A stretch of DNA of 64,000 bases from CAZXWN01 sp964644695 [NCBI: uncultured bacterium] (GTDB lineage Bacteria; UBP4; UBA4092). The position numbers and the translations under genes were made by a program. The stretch is taken from NCBI GenBank assembly GCA_964644695.1, contig CAZXWN010000001.1, positions 372,001 through 436,000 on the forward strand. The letters run 5' to 3'. Below, piece by piece: positions 27,758 to 36,142 of the stretch. Positions within the stretch are counted from its first letter, which is position 1. Each line of letters opens with the position of its first letter. The notes beneath the pieces are model-generated. The model ran no database searches. It had not been told where the DNA came from and worked only from the letters and a program-made list of their open reading frames with translations.

Positions 27758-28738
27758 TTAGGAATTCTTATATAAAAAACAGGCTACTGAGTGGCCTGGA
27801 GTTACCTCCTCTAATATTGGTTCAGTCTTCCTGCAAACAGGCATGACTCGGGGGCATCTGCTGGCAAATCGACATCCATGAGGAGTATTGATTGGACTTG
27901 GAACCTCGCCTTTTAATGGCGAGATATGAGCGGATTGTTCTGGCTCCATTTGTGGCATAGATGAAATCAATGACTGGGTGTAAGGATGTTGTGGATTATT
28001 AAACACCTGATTTGATGAAGATATTTCTACGATTTTCCCCAGATACATTACCGCAATTCGATCACTAACATGATTTACGACTCTTAAATCATGAGAAATA
28101 AATATATATGAAAGGTTGTATTTCTTCCGAAGGTCTATTAAGAGGTTAATGATCTGTGCCTGAACTGATACATCGAGTGAAGATACGGGTTCATCAGCAA
28201 TAATCAGCTCAGGTTCAATAGCCAGGGCTCTTGCAATGCCAATTCTTTGTCTCTGTCCTCCAGAAAACTCATGAGGATACCGGTATCCAATATCTGGATC
28301 CAATCCAACAGACTCTAGCAGTTCAGACACCTTTACCGATATTTCAGTGGAAGAGAGACGTTTATATGATCTTAGACCTTCTGCAATACTATCTCCCACG
28401 GACATTCTTGGATTTAATGAACTAAAAGGATCTTGAAAGATGATTTGAATTTTTTGTCGATATTTCCTAAATTGTTTTTCATTTAATTCTAATAAATTCT
28501 CAGATCCATCATAACTAAGATATCCAGAACTATTGCCAACCAGCTTGGTTATTACTCGTCCCAGAGTGCTTTTCCCGCATCCAGATTCCCCGACCAACCC
28601 TAGAGTCTCTCCCGTATGAATTTGGAAGTCAACGCCATCTAGAGCTTTAACATAGCCCACAGTTTTCCTGAATACACCTCTACGAATAGGATAATACTTC
28701 TTTAAATCCTTTGCTTCAAACAATATTTCACTTCTCAT
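27758..28738 (-). CDS. Peptide ABC transporter ATP-binding protein, DppF/OppF type
   Basis: ABC ATPase of 326 residues powering di- or oligopeptide uptake. It has Walker A GESGCGKST, signature FSGGQRQRIG, Walker B LIIADEPVSSLD and the C-terminal oligopeptide extension with three Cys (GCRFASRCPRVMPVC) that binds an iron-sulfur cluster in Dpp/Opp ATPases. ATG 28738 is preferred over 28792: it follows GGGAG and overlaps the upstream ATPase gene by 11 bp. It is the last gene of the importer operon, and a hairpin lies within its final codons. Confidence 0.92.
   Translation of the reverse strand: MRSEILFEAKDLKKYYPIRRGVFRKTVGYVKALDGVDFQIHTGETLGLVGESGCGKSTLGRVITKLVGNSSGYLSYDGSENLLELNEKQFRKYRQKIQIIFQDPFSSLNPRMSVGDSIAEGLRSYKRLSSTEISVKVSELLESVGLDPDIGYRYPHEFSGGQRQRIGIARALAIEPELIIADEPVSSLDVSVQAQIINLLIDLRKKYNLSYIFISHDLRVVNHVSDRIAVMYLGKIVEISSSNQVFNNPQHPYTQSLISSMPQMEPEQSAHISPLKGEVPSPINTPHGCRFASRCPRVMPVCRKTEPILEEVTPGHSVACFLYKNS
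27774..27798 (-). terminator. Possible terminator inside the end of oppF
   Basis: On the minus strand CAGGC (27798-27794) and GCCTG (27784-27780) flank a 9-nt loop and are followed by six T (27779-27774). The structure overlaps the last dozen codons of the ATPase gene, whose stop is at 27758. The short stem makes the call tentative. Confidence 0.4.
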
Positions 28739-29702
28739 CAGGAAGTCTCCCTGCAAAAAAACAACGAGATTGACGACCCGGTGAGACTTCAAAAAGACAG
28801 GGGTTATTTACCTTGCACTGTTCTTGAACATAAGGACATCGAGGATGAAAATGACATCCATTAGGCCAGTTTAATGGATTAGGAACCGTTCCTGGAATTG
28901 AAAATAATTTTTCGCCATGCTTATGTTTTCCCGGCAAAGATTTTATCAATCCAAGAGTATATGGGTGTTCAGGTTTTTTGAGAAACTCTTTTATGGGGGC
29001 ATTTTCTACGATCTGTCCAGCATACATCACTGCAACTCTGTCTGCCAATTGAGCAACAATCCCTAAATCATGCGTTATCAATAAAACAGACATAGTATAT
29101 TGTTTTTTTAGATCTTTCAGTAGAGTTATTATCTGACTTTGAATGGAAACGTCTAAAGCTGTAGTTGGTTCATCAGCAATAAGCAATTGAGGCTGGCAGG
29201 CAATTGCCATAGCTATCATTACACGCTGACACATTCCACCAGACATCTGGTGTGGGTATTCATGATAACGAATATCCGGTTGGGAAATCCCCACGTTTTC
29301 TAATAATGAGATCGCTTTTAAAGAGGCTTGTTTATGAGATATTTTTTCATGATTTTCTATTACTTCAGTAATCTGTTTTCCAATAGTAAAAACAGGATTG
29401 AGAGAAGACATAGGTTCTTGAAAAATCATTCCAATTTTCTTTCCTCTGATCTTTCGTAGTTCTTCTTGTTTCATTCCAATTAATTCATGTTTATTTAACT
29501 CAATACTGCCTTCAAGAAAACAGTTTGATAGTTGCAAAATGGATAATGCGGTAACAGTTTTGCCAGACCCAGATTCACCCACTAAACCAACAACTTCGCC
29601 AGGATTTATATGTAAACTCAAATCATCAACAACCTTTATAGAGTTATGCTCCGATTTAAAAGAAGATGATAAATGAGAAATTTTCAAGATTGGCTGAGTC
29701 AC
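28728..29702 (-). CDS. Peptide ABC transporter ATP-binding protein, DppD/OppD type
   Basis: ABC ATPase of 324 residues, partner of the DppF-like ATPase. It shows GLVGESGSGKT, MSGGMCQRVMI, LLIADEPTTALD and the C-terminal Cys-rich segment (GCHFHPRCPYVQEQC). A longer frame begins at 29822, but GTG 29702 overlaps the permease stop as GTGA and has AGGGG just upstream, which gives the family start TQPILKI. The tight overlap supports coupled translation within the importer operon. Confidence 0.92.
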   Translation of the reverse strand: MTQPILKISHLSSSFKSEHNSIKVVDDLSLHINPGEVVGLVGESGSGKTVTALSILQLSNCFLEGSIELNKHELIGMKQEELRKIRGKKIGMIFQEPMSSLNPVFTIGKQITEVIENHEKISHKQASLKAISLLENVGISQPDIRYHEYPHQMSGGMCQRVMIAMAIACQPQLLIADEPTTALDVSIQSQIITLLKDLKKQYTMSVLLITHDLGIVAQLADRVAVMYAGQIVENAPIKEFLKKPEHPYTLGLIKSLPGKHKHGEKLFSIPGTVPNPLNWPNGCHFHPRCPYVQEQCKVNNPCLFEVSPGRQSRCFFAGRLPDEK

Positions 29703-30694
29703 TGTGAATCCCCTGATCCAGTTAATCTTGGATCTAAAGCATCTCTTAATCCTTCGCCTAAGAGATTGTAGGCAAGAACTGTTAAAAATATAGCCAATCC
29801 TGGGAATAAGGGGAGCCACCATGCAATGGTTAAATATTTATGGCCTTGGGATAGAATTTCACCCCAACTAGCAGTTGGAATCTGAACTCCAAAACCCAGG
29901 AATGTTAGCGATGATTCAACTAAAACGGCACTAGCTATTCCAAAAGTTGCACTAACTAAAACTGGCGCAATGGCGTTGGGCAATATATGCCGAAATATAA
30001 TCTTCGAATTCGATAAACCTAAGCAACGTGCGGCAAGAATATACTCTTCATTCCTTATTTTAATAAACTCTCCTCGAGTTAATCTTGCTATTCCTGTCCA
30101 TGAAGTTAATCCAATAACTATCATTATTTTATAAATTCCTGGTTCAAGAAAAGCCATCACAGCTAACACAAGGAAGAAAAAAGGGAAACACATCATAATT
30201 TCAATAAATCGAGAAATTAAAGAATCTAGCCATCCACCATAATAACCAGCCATAGCACCTATACACACCCCCACAATTAACGAAATGCCTACGGCAATAA
30301 TTCCTACCTGCAATGAAATCCTAGATCCATGTATCATTCTTGCCAAGACGTCCCGACCATTTTCATCAGTACCTAACCAATGATTTGGTGAAGGAGCAAG
30401 CAAGCATTCATTTAGATTCACACCAATAGGGGAGTAGGGTATAGGAGGTAAAATGGAGAAATCTGATTTATTGATAATGTTAAGCCAATCGACTTGTTTC
30501 AAATCCTGTGGTACATATATGCATGGCAATAACAAACGGTTTTGATATATTACTAATATTGGTTTGTCATTAGCTATTAGGGGAGCAAAAAAAGCAATTA
30601 ACGATAGAAGTATTATAAAAATCCCACCTGTTAAAGCCAATCGATTATGTAGTATTTTTCGAAATATGAAATGTCTATAGCTTTTTTTATTCAT
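29699..30694 (-). CDS. Peptide ABC transporter permease, DppC/OppC type
   Basis: Inner-membrane permease of 331 residues. An N-terminal membrane segment (about 20-42) is followed by a periplasmic stretch with the WLGTDENGRDVLAR motif typical of OppC/DppC. Further membrane segments carry the EAA-like cytoplasmic loop (EYILAARCLGLSNSKIIFRHILPNA), which docks on the ATPases. ATG 30694 overlaps the upstream permease gene by 8 bp. The periplasmic insert before WLGTDE is longer than in many homologues. Confidence 0.92.
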   Translation of the reverse strand: MNKKSYRHFIFRKILHNRLALTGGIFIILLSLIAFFAPLIANDKPILVIYQNRLLLPCIYVPQDLKQVDWLNIINKSDFSILPPIPYSPIGVNLNECLLAPSPNHWLGTDENGRDVLARMIHGSRISLQVGIIAVGISLIVGVCIGAMAGYYGGWLDSLISRFIEIMMCFPFFFLVLAVMAFLEPGIYKIMIVIGLTSWTGIARLTRGEFIKIRNEEYILAARCLGLSNSKIIFRHILPNAIAPVLVSATFGIASAVLVESSLTFLGFGVQIPTASWGEILSQGHKYLTIAWWLPLFPGLAIFLTVLAYNLLGEGLRDALDPRLTGSGDSQ

Positions 30695-31667
30695 AATGAA
30701 TTCTCGGATCAACAACAGCATATAAAATATCAGACAATAGTGTACTCAATAAAACAAGTATTGAAGTAAAAACAGTTAATCCCATTATTACGGTATAATC
30801 CCTGCTGTTAAGAGCATCAAAGAATAACCATCCTAATCCAGGCCATGAGAATATTTGTTCAATAATTACACTTCCACCTAATAAACCAGGCAACTCCAAG
30901 CCTAATAAAGTCACAATAGGAATTAAAGCATTCGATAATGCATGTTTATAAATAACTTTACGTTCTGAGAGTCCCTTTGCACGAGCCGTACGAATATAAT
31001 CCTGTCTAATAACCTCGAGCATTGACGAACGGACATAACGGGAAATCACAGCAAATCCTGCATATGAAAAGCAAACTAATGGCAGTATCATATGCTTTAA
31101 TCTATCAAACAACCATGGCCACCATCTCATATATTCGGAGTCTAAACTTTGAATACCACTAGCCGGAAACCAGTTTAATTTCACATAAAACAACATAATA
31201 AGAAGTAAGGCCAGCCATATTACTGGTATTGCATACAAAATAAATAATACAGTAGTGATACTTTTATCAAAAAAAGTATTTTGTTTCTCAGCAGAGAAAA
31301 CACCAAGCGGCAAGGAAACAGTGTAAACAATAATTAATGCCAATAAATTCAGAAGTAACGTATTGGGAAGAGCTTCCCATATTTTTTCGGTCACTTTTCT
31401 ATGGTCTTTTAGGGATTCACCCAAGTCTAGACACACGAGTCTTTTCATCCATCTAAAATATTGAACAGGTAGGGCATCATTTAACCCAAGAGTTTCCTTC
31501 ATTTGTTCAATATTTACTGCCGACATTCCTTTTCCGATGGAATCACCCTGCAAAGCCATTGTTGCAGGATCTCCAGGAGCTAAATGCATAATGAAAAAAG
31601 TAATCAAACTGATTCCTATAAATGTAGGAATAGCCAATAAGACTCTTCTCAAAATATACGACCACAT
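30687..31667 (-). CDS. Peptide ABC transporter permease, DppB/OppB type
   Basis: Inner-membrane permease of 326 residues that starts MWSYILRRVLLAIPTFIG and has the LAPGDPA motif after the first membrane segment. The cytoplasmic EAA loop reads DYIRTARAKGLSERKVIYKHAL. With DppC it forms the channel for peptides delivered by the lipoprotein encoded upstream. ATG 31667 lies two bases after the binding-protein stop; the longer frame to 31712 would overlap that gene. Confidence 0.93.
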   Translation of the reverse strand: MWSYILRRVLLAIPTFIGISLITFFIMHLAPGDPATMALQGDSIGKGMSAVNIEQMKETLGLNDALPVQYFRWMKRLVCLDLGESLKDHRKVTEKIWEALPNTLLLNLLALIIVYTVSLPLGVFSAEKQNTFFDKSITTVLFILYAIPVIWLALLLIMLFYVKLNWFPASGIQSLDSEYMRWWPWLFDRLKHMILPLVCFSYAGFAVISRYVRSSMLEVIRQDYIRTARAKGLSERKVIYKHALSNALIPIVTLLGLELPGLLGGSVIIEQIFSWPGLGWLFFDALNSRDYTVIMGLTVFTSILVLLSTLLSDILYAVVDPRIHYE

Positions 31668-31669
31668 TA

Positions 31670-33340
31670 TTAATATCTCCGATATTTCTGCATATCGTTG
31701 GGAACCCACCAATTCAATTGTCCAGGATTATAAAGGAAAAGACCCAACCCCTGATTTGATAATTTCACATCTTGAAATCTTCGATCAACAGCTACAAGAG
31801 AGGGACTATGAAACATAAAAGTGTAAGGTTGTTCATCGGCTAATATTTGATGAATGCGATGATATAGCTCCGTACGCTTCTTGATATTAAAAGTGGTTCG
31901 GCCTTCTTCAATAAGCCTATCTACTTCAGGATTAGAATAATTGACATAGTTGAGTCCTTCTTTTATTTGACTACTATGCCAAATCATATAAGGGTCAGGA
32001 TCCAATGATAAACTCCATCCAAGAGTAGCTGCTTCATAGTCTCTATCTTTTATTCTTTCGAGGAATGTTGCCCATTCCATTTGCTGAGGCTCAAGAATTA
32101 CGCCAATTTTACGAAGATCTTCCTGATAAATAATGGTAATTCTTTTGCCCAGATCTGAACTGCTGGTTAAGAGAAACTTAAATTTAAACGGAATTCCATT
32201 CTTGTATAAAATACCATCTTTACCGAGTTTCCACCCTGCCTCACTTAATAGTAACCTTGCCTTATTTAAGTCGAATTGAATTGGTTTTATAGTTGTGTCA
32301 TTAGCCCACGACTTCGGATAAAAGGGGCCTGAACATAATTCTCCCAATCCATAAAATACTTTTTCTTTAATGAGTTCTCTATTTAGGGAATACGACATAG
32401 CTTGACGGACCTTCTTATCCTTAAAAAAAGGATTCCGACCATCAGCATTCCAAGCAATATATGAAAAAGAACGTGTGTAATAGTTCATCTTACAAAATTT
32501 ATTTTCAAAATCTGATGATTTGGAAAATTTTTTCCACTGGAGAGGTGTTAAGCCTTCCACGTCAAGATCACCTTTTAACAAAGAATTGAAACTGACAGTC
32601 TGATCTGGAATCATCTTAAAGACAATCTTCTTTAAATAGGGTTTTGTCCCCCAATAATTATTGTTTGCTGTTAACATGATATATTGATTTGACTTCCATT
32701 TTTGAAAGACATAGGGACCAGAACCAATTGGATTTTTATTGTAATCAGATTTTAAAAAATCTTCTTTTTCAAATATGTGTTTTGGAATTATAGAAAATCC
32801 CCACGACTCAAGAGCTGGTGAAAATGGGACTTTATAAACAGCCTTTAAAGTATCTTTGTTTATTACTTCAAATCTATCAACATATTCAAAATCAGCTCTC
32901 TTATTTTCCGCAAGAGATTTTGGGTCCATGATTTTATCCCAAGTGTATTTGACATCATATGCAGTTAAGGGAACACCATCATGAAACTTAACATCAGACC
33001 GAAGGTGGAATATAAAAGACTTATTGTCTTTTGAAATATTCCAAGAAGTTGCAACACTGGGAATAATGTTCCCATCAGAGTCAACATCAATCATTTTGCT
33101 AAAAATGAGATCGTTCACATAACTTGAGTACAAATCAGATGAAGTGACAGGATTTAATGTTTGAGGATCGCTACCTAAATTTCGAATAAGCCAATCTCCA
33201 TAAGCAGGTGGCCCCGGAGAGTGAATGGACTTGGAATGAGAATTAGAAGACACTGAGTGATTTGAAGAACAACTGACTAATAGAAATAAAAAGGGAATTA
33301 AACCAATTAAGAATCTTTTTGAATTCAAGGAGATTCTCAA
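31670..33340 (-). CDS. Peptide-binding lipoprotein of ABC importer (SBP family 5)
   Basis: Substrate-binding protein of 556 residues. The signal peptide ends in a lipobox (LLVSC, Cys24), so it is anchored as a lipoprotein. Family-5 features include SDLYSSYVNDLIFSKM early on, the motif KDNKSFIFHLRSDVKFHDG, and a conserved late block LDPDPYMIWHSSQ. The start is TTG 33340, supported by AAGGGAG 7 bp upstream; no ATG gives a signal peptide. It heads the importer genes and lies 38 bp after secG. Peptides or other oligomers could be bound; the sequence does not say which. Confidence 0.92.
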   Translation of the reverse strand: MRISLNSKRFLIGLIPFLFLLVSCSSNHSVSSNSHSKSIHSPGPPAYGDWLIRNLGSDPQTLNPVTSSDLYSSYVNDLIFSKMIDVDSDGNIIPSVATSWNISKDNKSFIFHLRSDVKFHDGVPLTAYDVKYTWDKIMDPKSLAENKRADFEYVDRFEVINKDTLKAVYKVPFSPALESWGFSIIPKHIFEKEDFLKSDYNKNPIGSGPYVFQKWKSNQYIMLTANNNYWGTKPYLKKIVFKMIPDQTVSFNSLLKGDLDVEGLTPLQWKKFSKSSDFENKFCKMNYYTRSFSYIAWNADGRNPFFKDKKVRQAMSYSLNRELIKEKVFYGLGELCSGPFYPKSWANDTTIKPIQFDLNKARLLLSEAGWKLGKDGILYKNGIPFKFKFLLTSSSDLGKRITIIYQEDLRKIGVILEPQQMEWATFLERIKDRDYEAATLGWSLSLDPDPYMIWHSSQIKEGLNYVNYSNPEVDRLIEEGRTTFNIKKRTELYHRIHQILADEQPYTFMFHSPSLVAVDRRFQDVKLSNQGLGLFLYNPGQLNWWVPNDMQKYRRY

Positions 33341-33378
33341 GGTTAACTCCCTTCTAAAATGCTAAATTAGTATGCCTT

Positions 33379-33738
33379 TTATTTTGATGGAGTAGCAACA
33401 GGCTGCTGTACCGGAGCCACCGCAGGTGCTGGTGTTGGTACTGTGGTAGATGTTGGGGCTGATGTTCGTGATTTCATATCGTCAGTTACAGAACGACTTG
33501 AGGGCCCCTGGGTAGATAAATAGGAAAGAGATAAGGTCGTTACCAAAAACAAACCTGCGATTATGGCAGTGAGAATAGATAAAGGCTTTTCAACACCTTG
33601 TCCGCCAAACATATCTCCTCCGGAACCCATTAAACCCGATAACCCAGAGCCCTTACCGGCCTGCAAAAGAATAACAAGCATTAAAAATAGACAAACAAAA
33701 ACATGAAGCACCACAAGAAAACCATATAAGAAATTCAT
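33379..33738 (-). CDS. secG: Preprotein translocase subunit SecG
   Basis: A small membrane subunit of the Sec channel, 119 residues with two hydrophobic segments (about 4-26 and 53-72). Between them lies the Gly-rich loop LQAGKGSGLSGLMGSG, typical of SecG. A Pro/Thr/Ala-rich tail (about 80-119) is longer than in E. coli. AAGGAGCAA precedes the ATG, and a good promoter is at 33778-33806. It is likely the first gene of a transcript running into the peptide importer. Confidence 0.93.
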   Translation of the reverse strand: MNFLYGFLVVLHVFVCLFLMLVILLQAGKGSGLSGLMGSGGDMFGGQGVEKPLSILTAIIAGLFLVTTLSLSYLSTQGPSSRSVTDDMKSRTSAPTSTTVPTPAPAVAPVQQPVATPSK

Positions 33739-33777
33739 TCGAAATTGCTCCTTAGTAACATAACTTTGAATTTATAG

Positions 33778-33806
33778 ATTTTAAGTCATTCCACTATAAA
33801 AGGCAA
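33778..33806 (-). promoter_or_regulatory. Sigma70-type promoter for secG
   Basis: On the minus strand TTGCCT (33806-33801) and TAAAAT (33783-33778) are separated by exactly 17 bp. The start would fall about 30 bases upstream of the secG ATG. Confidence 0.5.
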
Positions 33807-33858
33807 GTAAACTCAACCTTTTACTTTACATTGCTAAATGGATTAAAATTAATACATT

Positions 33859-34617
33859 ATGGAAAAACCACTATATATTGATGTTAAGCAACATAAGTTA
33901 TTTGGAATTTTGCATGTACCTGATTTAAGCAATCCAGTTCCAGGGATAATAATGTGTCATGGTTTTACTGGAAGCCATACAGAAGCGCATTTTTTCTTTG
34001 CAAAAATTGCCAGACAGTTATGTTGTCAAGGGTATGCTGTATTGAGATTTGATTTCTGGGGGTCTGGAAATAGTGAAGGTGCATTTTCTGATATGTCCAT
34101 ACACACAGAGATCGATGATGCTCTTGGAGCTTTGGAATGGTTAAAGAATCAACCTGAGATTGACTCAGAAAAGATGGGAGTAATTGGGTTAAGTTTAGGT
34201 GGATGCGTGGCAGCTTGTGTGGCAGGCCTTAGCCCTGACATAAAATCAACCGTACTATTATCTCCTGTTGGTGTACCCGATGAGGATTTTGCTTCATTTT
34301 TACCTGTGGTATACGAAGAAAGAACAACTCCAGCACTGTATGTTGGTAATGCTTTCCGGGAATCACTAAAAGTTGTCAGGCCTTTTGAAATAATAAAAAA
34401 TACAAACAGCCAAGTGTTACTTATACATGGCGATAATGATGAAACGATATCTCACAAACGATCAGATGAATATGAATCAATATTATTAAGAAATAATAAA
34501 TATGTTGAGAAAGTAATAATTTCTGATGCAGACCATACTTTTGCAATACGCAAACATGAAGATCAAGTAATATCCTTAATAAGTCATTGGGAATCAAAAG
34601 TATTCAAAAATCAATAA
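33859..34617 (+). CDS. Alpha/beta hydrolase (serine hydrolase, BAAT/peptidase S9-like)
   Basis: Alpha/beta-hydrolase of 252 residues without a signal peptide. The oxyanion motif CHGFTGS is at 33-39, the nucleophile Ser112 in GLSLGG, the acid probably Asp194 in HGDNDETI, and His226 in DADHTF, so the triad is complete. It resembles esterase and acyl-peptide hydrolase-like proteins of COG1073 type; the natural ester or peptide is unknown. It is transcribed divergently from secG and has its own unit ahead of the pseudopilin operon. Confidence 0.85.
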   Translation: MEKPLYIDVKQHKLFGILHVPDLSNPVPGIIMCHGFTGSHTEAHFFFAKIARQLCCQGYAVLRFDFWGSGNSEGAFSDMSIHTEIDDALGALEWLKNQPEIDSEKMGVIGLSLGGCVAACVAGLSPDIKSTVLLSPVGVPDEDFASFLPVVYEERTTPALYVGNAFRESLKVVRPFEIIKNTNSQVLLIHGDNDETISHKRSDEYESILLRNNKYVEKVIISDADHTFAIRKHEDQVISLISHWESKVFKNQ

Positions 34618-34644
34618 AAAATGCAGATTAAATGATGATGTTTG

Positions 34645-34673
34645 TTGACATATCATTGTTATGTTGCTATTTT
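34645..34673 (+). promoter_or_regulatory. Sigma70-type promoter for the pseudopilin operon
   Basis: TTGACA (34645-34650) and TATTTT (34668-34673) are separated by 17 bp. Transcription would begin near 34680, about 20 bases before the first ATG, leaving just room for the GAGG ribosome site. Confidence 0.5.
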
Positions 34674-34700
34674 TATATGTGAGTGACGTGAGGGCTATAT

Positions 34701-35180
34701 ATGAAAAAGGGATTCACATTATTTGAAGTTAGTGTAGCTTTGGCTATTGTAGGAGTTTTTTTGCTATTGGGAATTCCCAATTTCATTCGCTGGACTAACC
34801 ACTACAAAGTCAATGGCGTGGCGGATGAAATCGCAAATGGCCTACGGTATGCACAACAACAAACAATTACGGAGCAAAAGCCATATTATGTTCAGTTCTA
34901 TTTAGCCAATGACATCCCCCCACTAAACAATTCAAAAAACAGTATGAAAATCTATAGACTTGAATCAGGTAATGAAATCGTTTTAAAAAAAATAGTTTTT
35001 CATGAAGCCTATTTAGCACAAACAGATTTGGCAAACCAAAGACTTCAATATCGTGTAAATGGATCCTGCGATTCAATGGGCCGACTGAAAATCACTGAAA
35101 AAGAAGATGGAACAGGTACCTTAAGTGTTGTACGTATCGTTTCCGCAACAGGGAAAATTGGAACCTCAGAAACGTGGTAA
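34701..35180 (+). CDS. Type II secretion/pilus minor pseudopilin (GspH/FimT-like)
   Basis: A 159-residue prepilin. The class III signal MKKG before FTLFEVSVALAIVG shows the prepilin peptidase site after Gly4 and Glu at position +5, followed by a long hydrophobic helix. The soluble part begins with the pattern ANGLRYAQQQTITEQKP typical of GspH/FimT. It would be processed and inserted in a pilus or pseudopilus tip. It is the first of four linked genes; no assembly ATPase, platform protein, secretin or peptidase is in the window. Confidence 0.85.
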   Translation: MKKGFTLFEVSVALAIVGVFLLLGIPNFIRWTNHYKVNGVADEIANGLRYAQQQTITEQKPYYVQFYLANDIPPLNNSKNSMKIYRLESGNEIVLKKIVFHEAYLAQTDLANQRLQYRVNGSCDSMGRLKITEKEDGTGTLSVVRIVSATGKIGTSETW

Positions 35181-35187
35181 ATCGTAT

Positions 35188-35577
35188 ATGAAAAACAATG
35201 GATTTTCTTTAATTGAAGTTTTGATGGCAATCTTTATTGGATCTTTGATATTGGGATCAGTGTTAGTAACTGTTTCCATGGGTATGACCGTCCTCAAATC
35301 AGCAGAAGATTATACAGAAGCCAGTACTGCCGGACAACAAGTCATGGAAGAATTATTGCATGAAACATGGGATACCGTCACAAGCAAGAAAGATGCTCTT
35401 ACCTATCGAAGAGCTGTAAATTTTTCAGGAGATACAACACGTTTTAAAAGTAATATTTATGTTGCCACAAATCCCGCCCCATTAAATAACAATCTTTGTC
35501 AGATTACTGTAAAAATCTATTGGAAGGGCAAAAAAGGTGACAATGATTTAACCCTTTCCACATTGCGAGTAAAGTAA
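35188..35577 (+). CDS. Minor pseudopilin (GspI/PilV-like)
   Basis: A 129-residue prepilin with the cleavage site after Gly5 in MKNNGFSLIEVLMA and Glu at +5. A longer frame starts at 35125 inside the previous gene, but the ATG at 35188, 7 bp after that gene's stop, gives the only sensible leader. The C-terminal part includes NLCQITVKIYWKGKKG, a strand pattern common in GspI/PilV proteins. It probably pairs with its neighbours in a tip complex. Confidence 0.85.
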   Translation: MKNNGFSLIEVLMAIFIGSLILGSVLVTVSMGMTVLKSAEDYTEASTAGQQVMEELLHETWDTVTSKKDALTYRRAVNFSGDTTRFKSNIYVATNPAPLNNNLCQITVKIYWKGKKGDNDLTLSTLRVK

Positions 35578-36131
35578 TGAAAACAAAATATTTATTACAA
35601 TCCACACAATCAGGGTTTAGTCTTTTGGAATTGATGATTTCCATTACGTTATTGTCTCTTTTGACATTAACTCTCTTTATGGGGTTGAATTTTACAATCA
35701 GAGCGTGGGGAATATCTGATACCAGAATTGAGTTAGAACAGAATGTTAGAAACTCTCTTGACTGGATGTCTATGGAGCTAAGAGAAGCAACTACTTATAG
35801 TACAGGAGAAGCTGTCCTGGCTCCATCAATGTCTGTTGCGACGAGTAATTATCTACAATTCACCAAACCTGCAAAACCTTTCAATATTAATATTCCAACC
35901 GTACAAACCACAAAATATGAACTGAATGGATCCAATCTTATTCGAACCGTCAATGGACTGGATACAACTATTGTAGCTTCCGGTATCACTAAATTTTTTG
36001 TACATCATGAAAAGGAAGGTAGTTTATATAACAATGAGCTGTTTATTATATCCGTAGGCGCAGTAACAACGGTCGCGGATAAAACATATAACATTCAACT
36101 GCAAACCAAAGCAAGAGTGAGATCTATATAA
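35577..36131 (+). CDS. Minor pseudopilin (GspJ/PilW-like)
   Basis: A 184-residue prepilin with a 13-residue leader cut after Gly13 (QSG before FSLLELMIS) and Glu at +5. The start overlaps the previous stop (TAATGA). The sequence IELEQNVRNSLDWMSMELREA after the membrane helix is typical of GspJ/PilW proteins. It is third in the operon, followed 11 bp later by the PilX-like gene. Confidence 0.85.
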   Translation: MKTKYLLQSTQSGFSLLELMISITLLSLLTLTLFMGLNFTIRAWGISDTRIELEQNVRNSLDWMSMELREATTYSTGEAVLAPSMSVATSNYLQFTKPAKPFNINIPTVQTTKYELNGSNLIRTVNGLDTTIVASGITKFFVHHEKEGSLYNNELFIISVGAVTTVADKTYNIQLQTKARVRSI

Positions 36132-36142
36132 GGGTGATTATC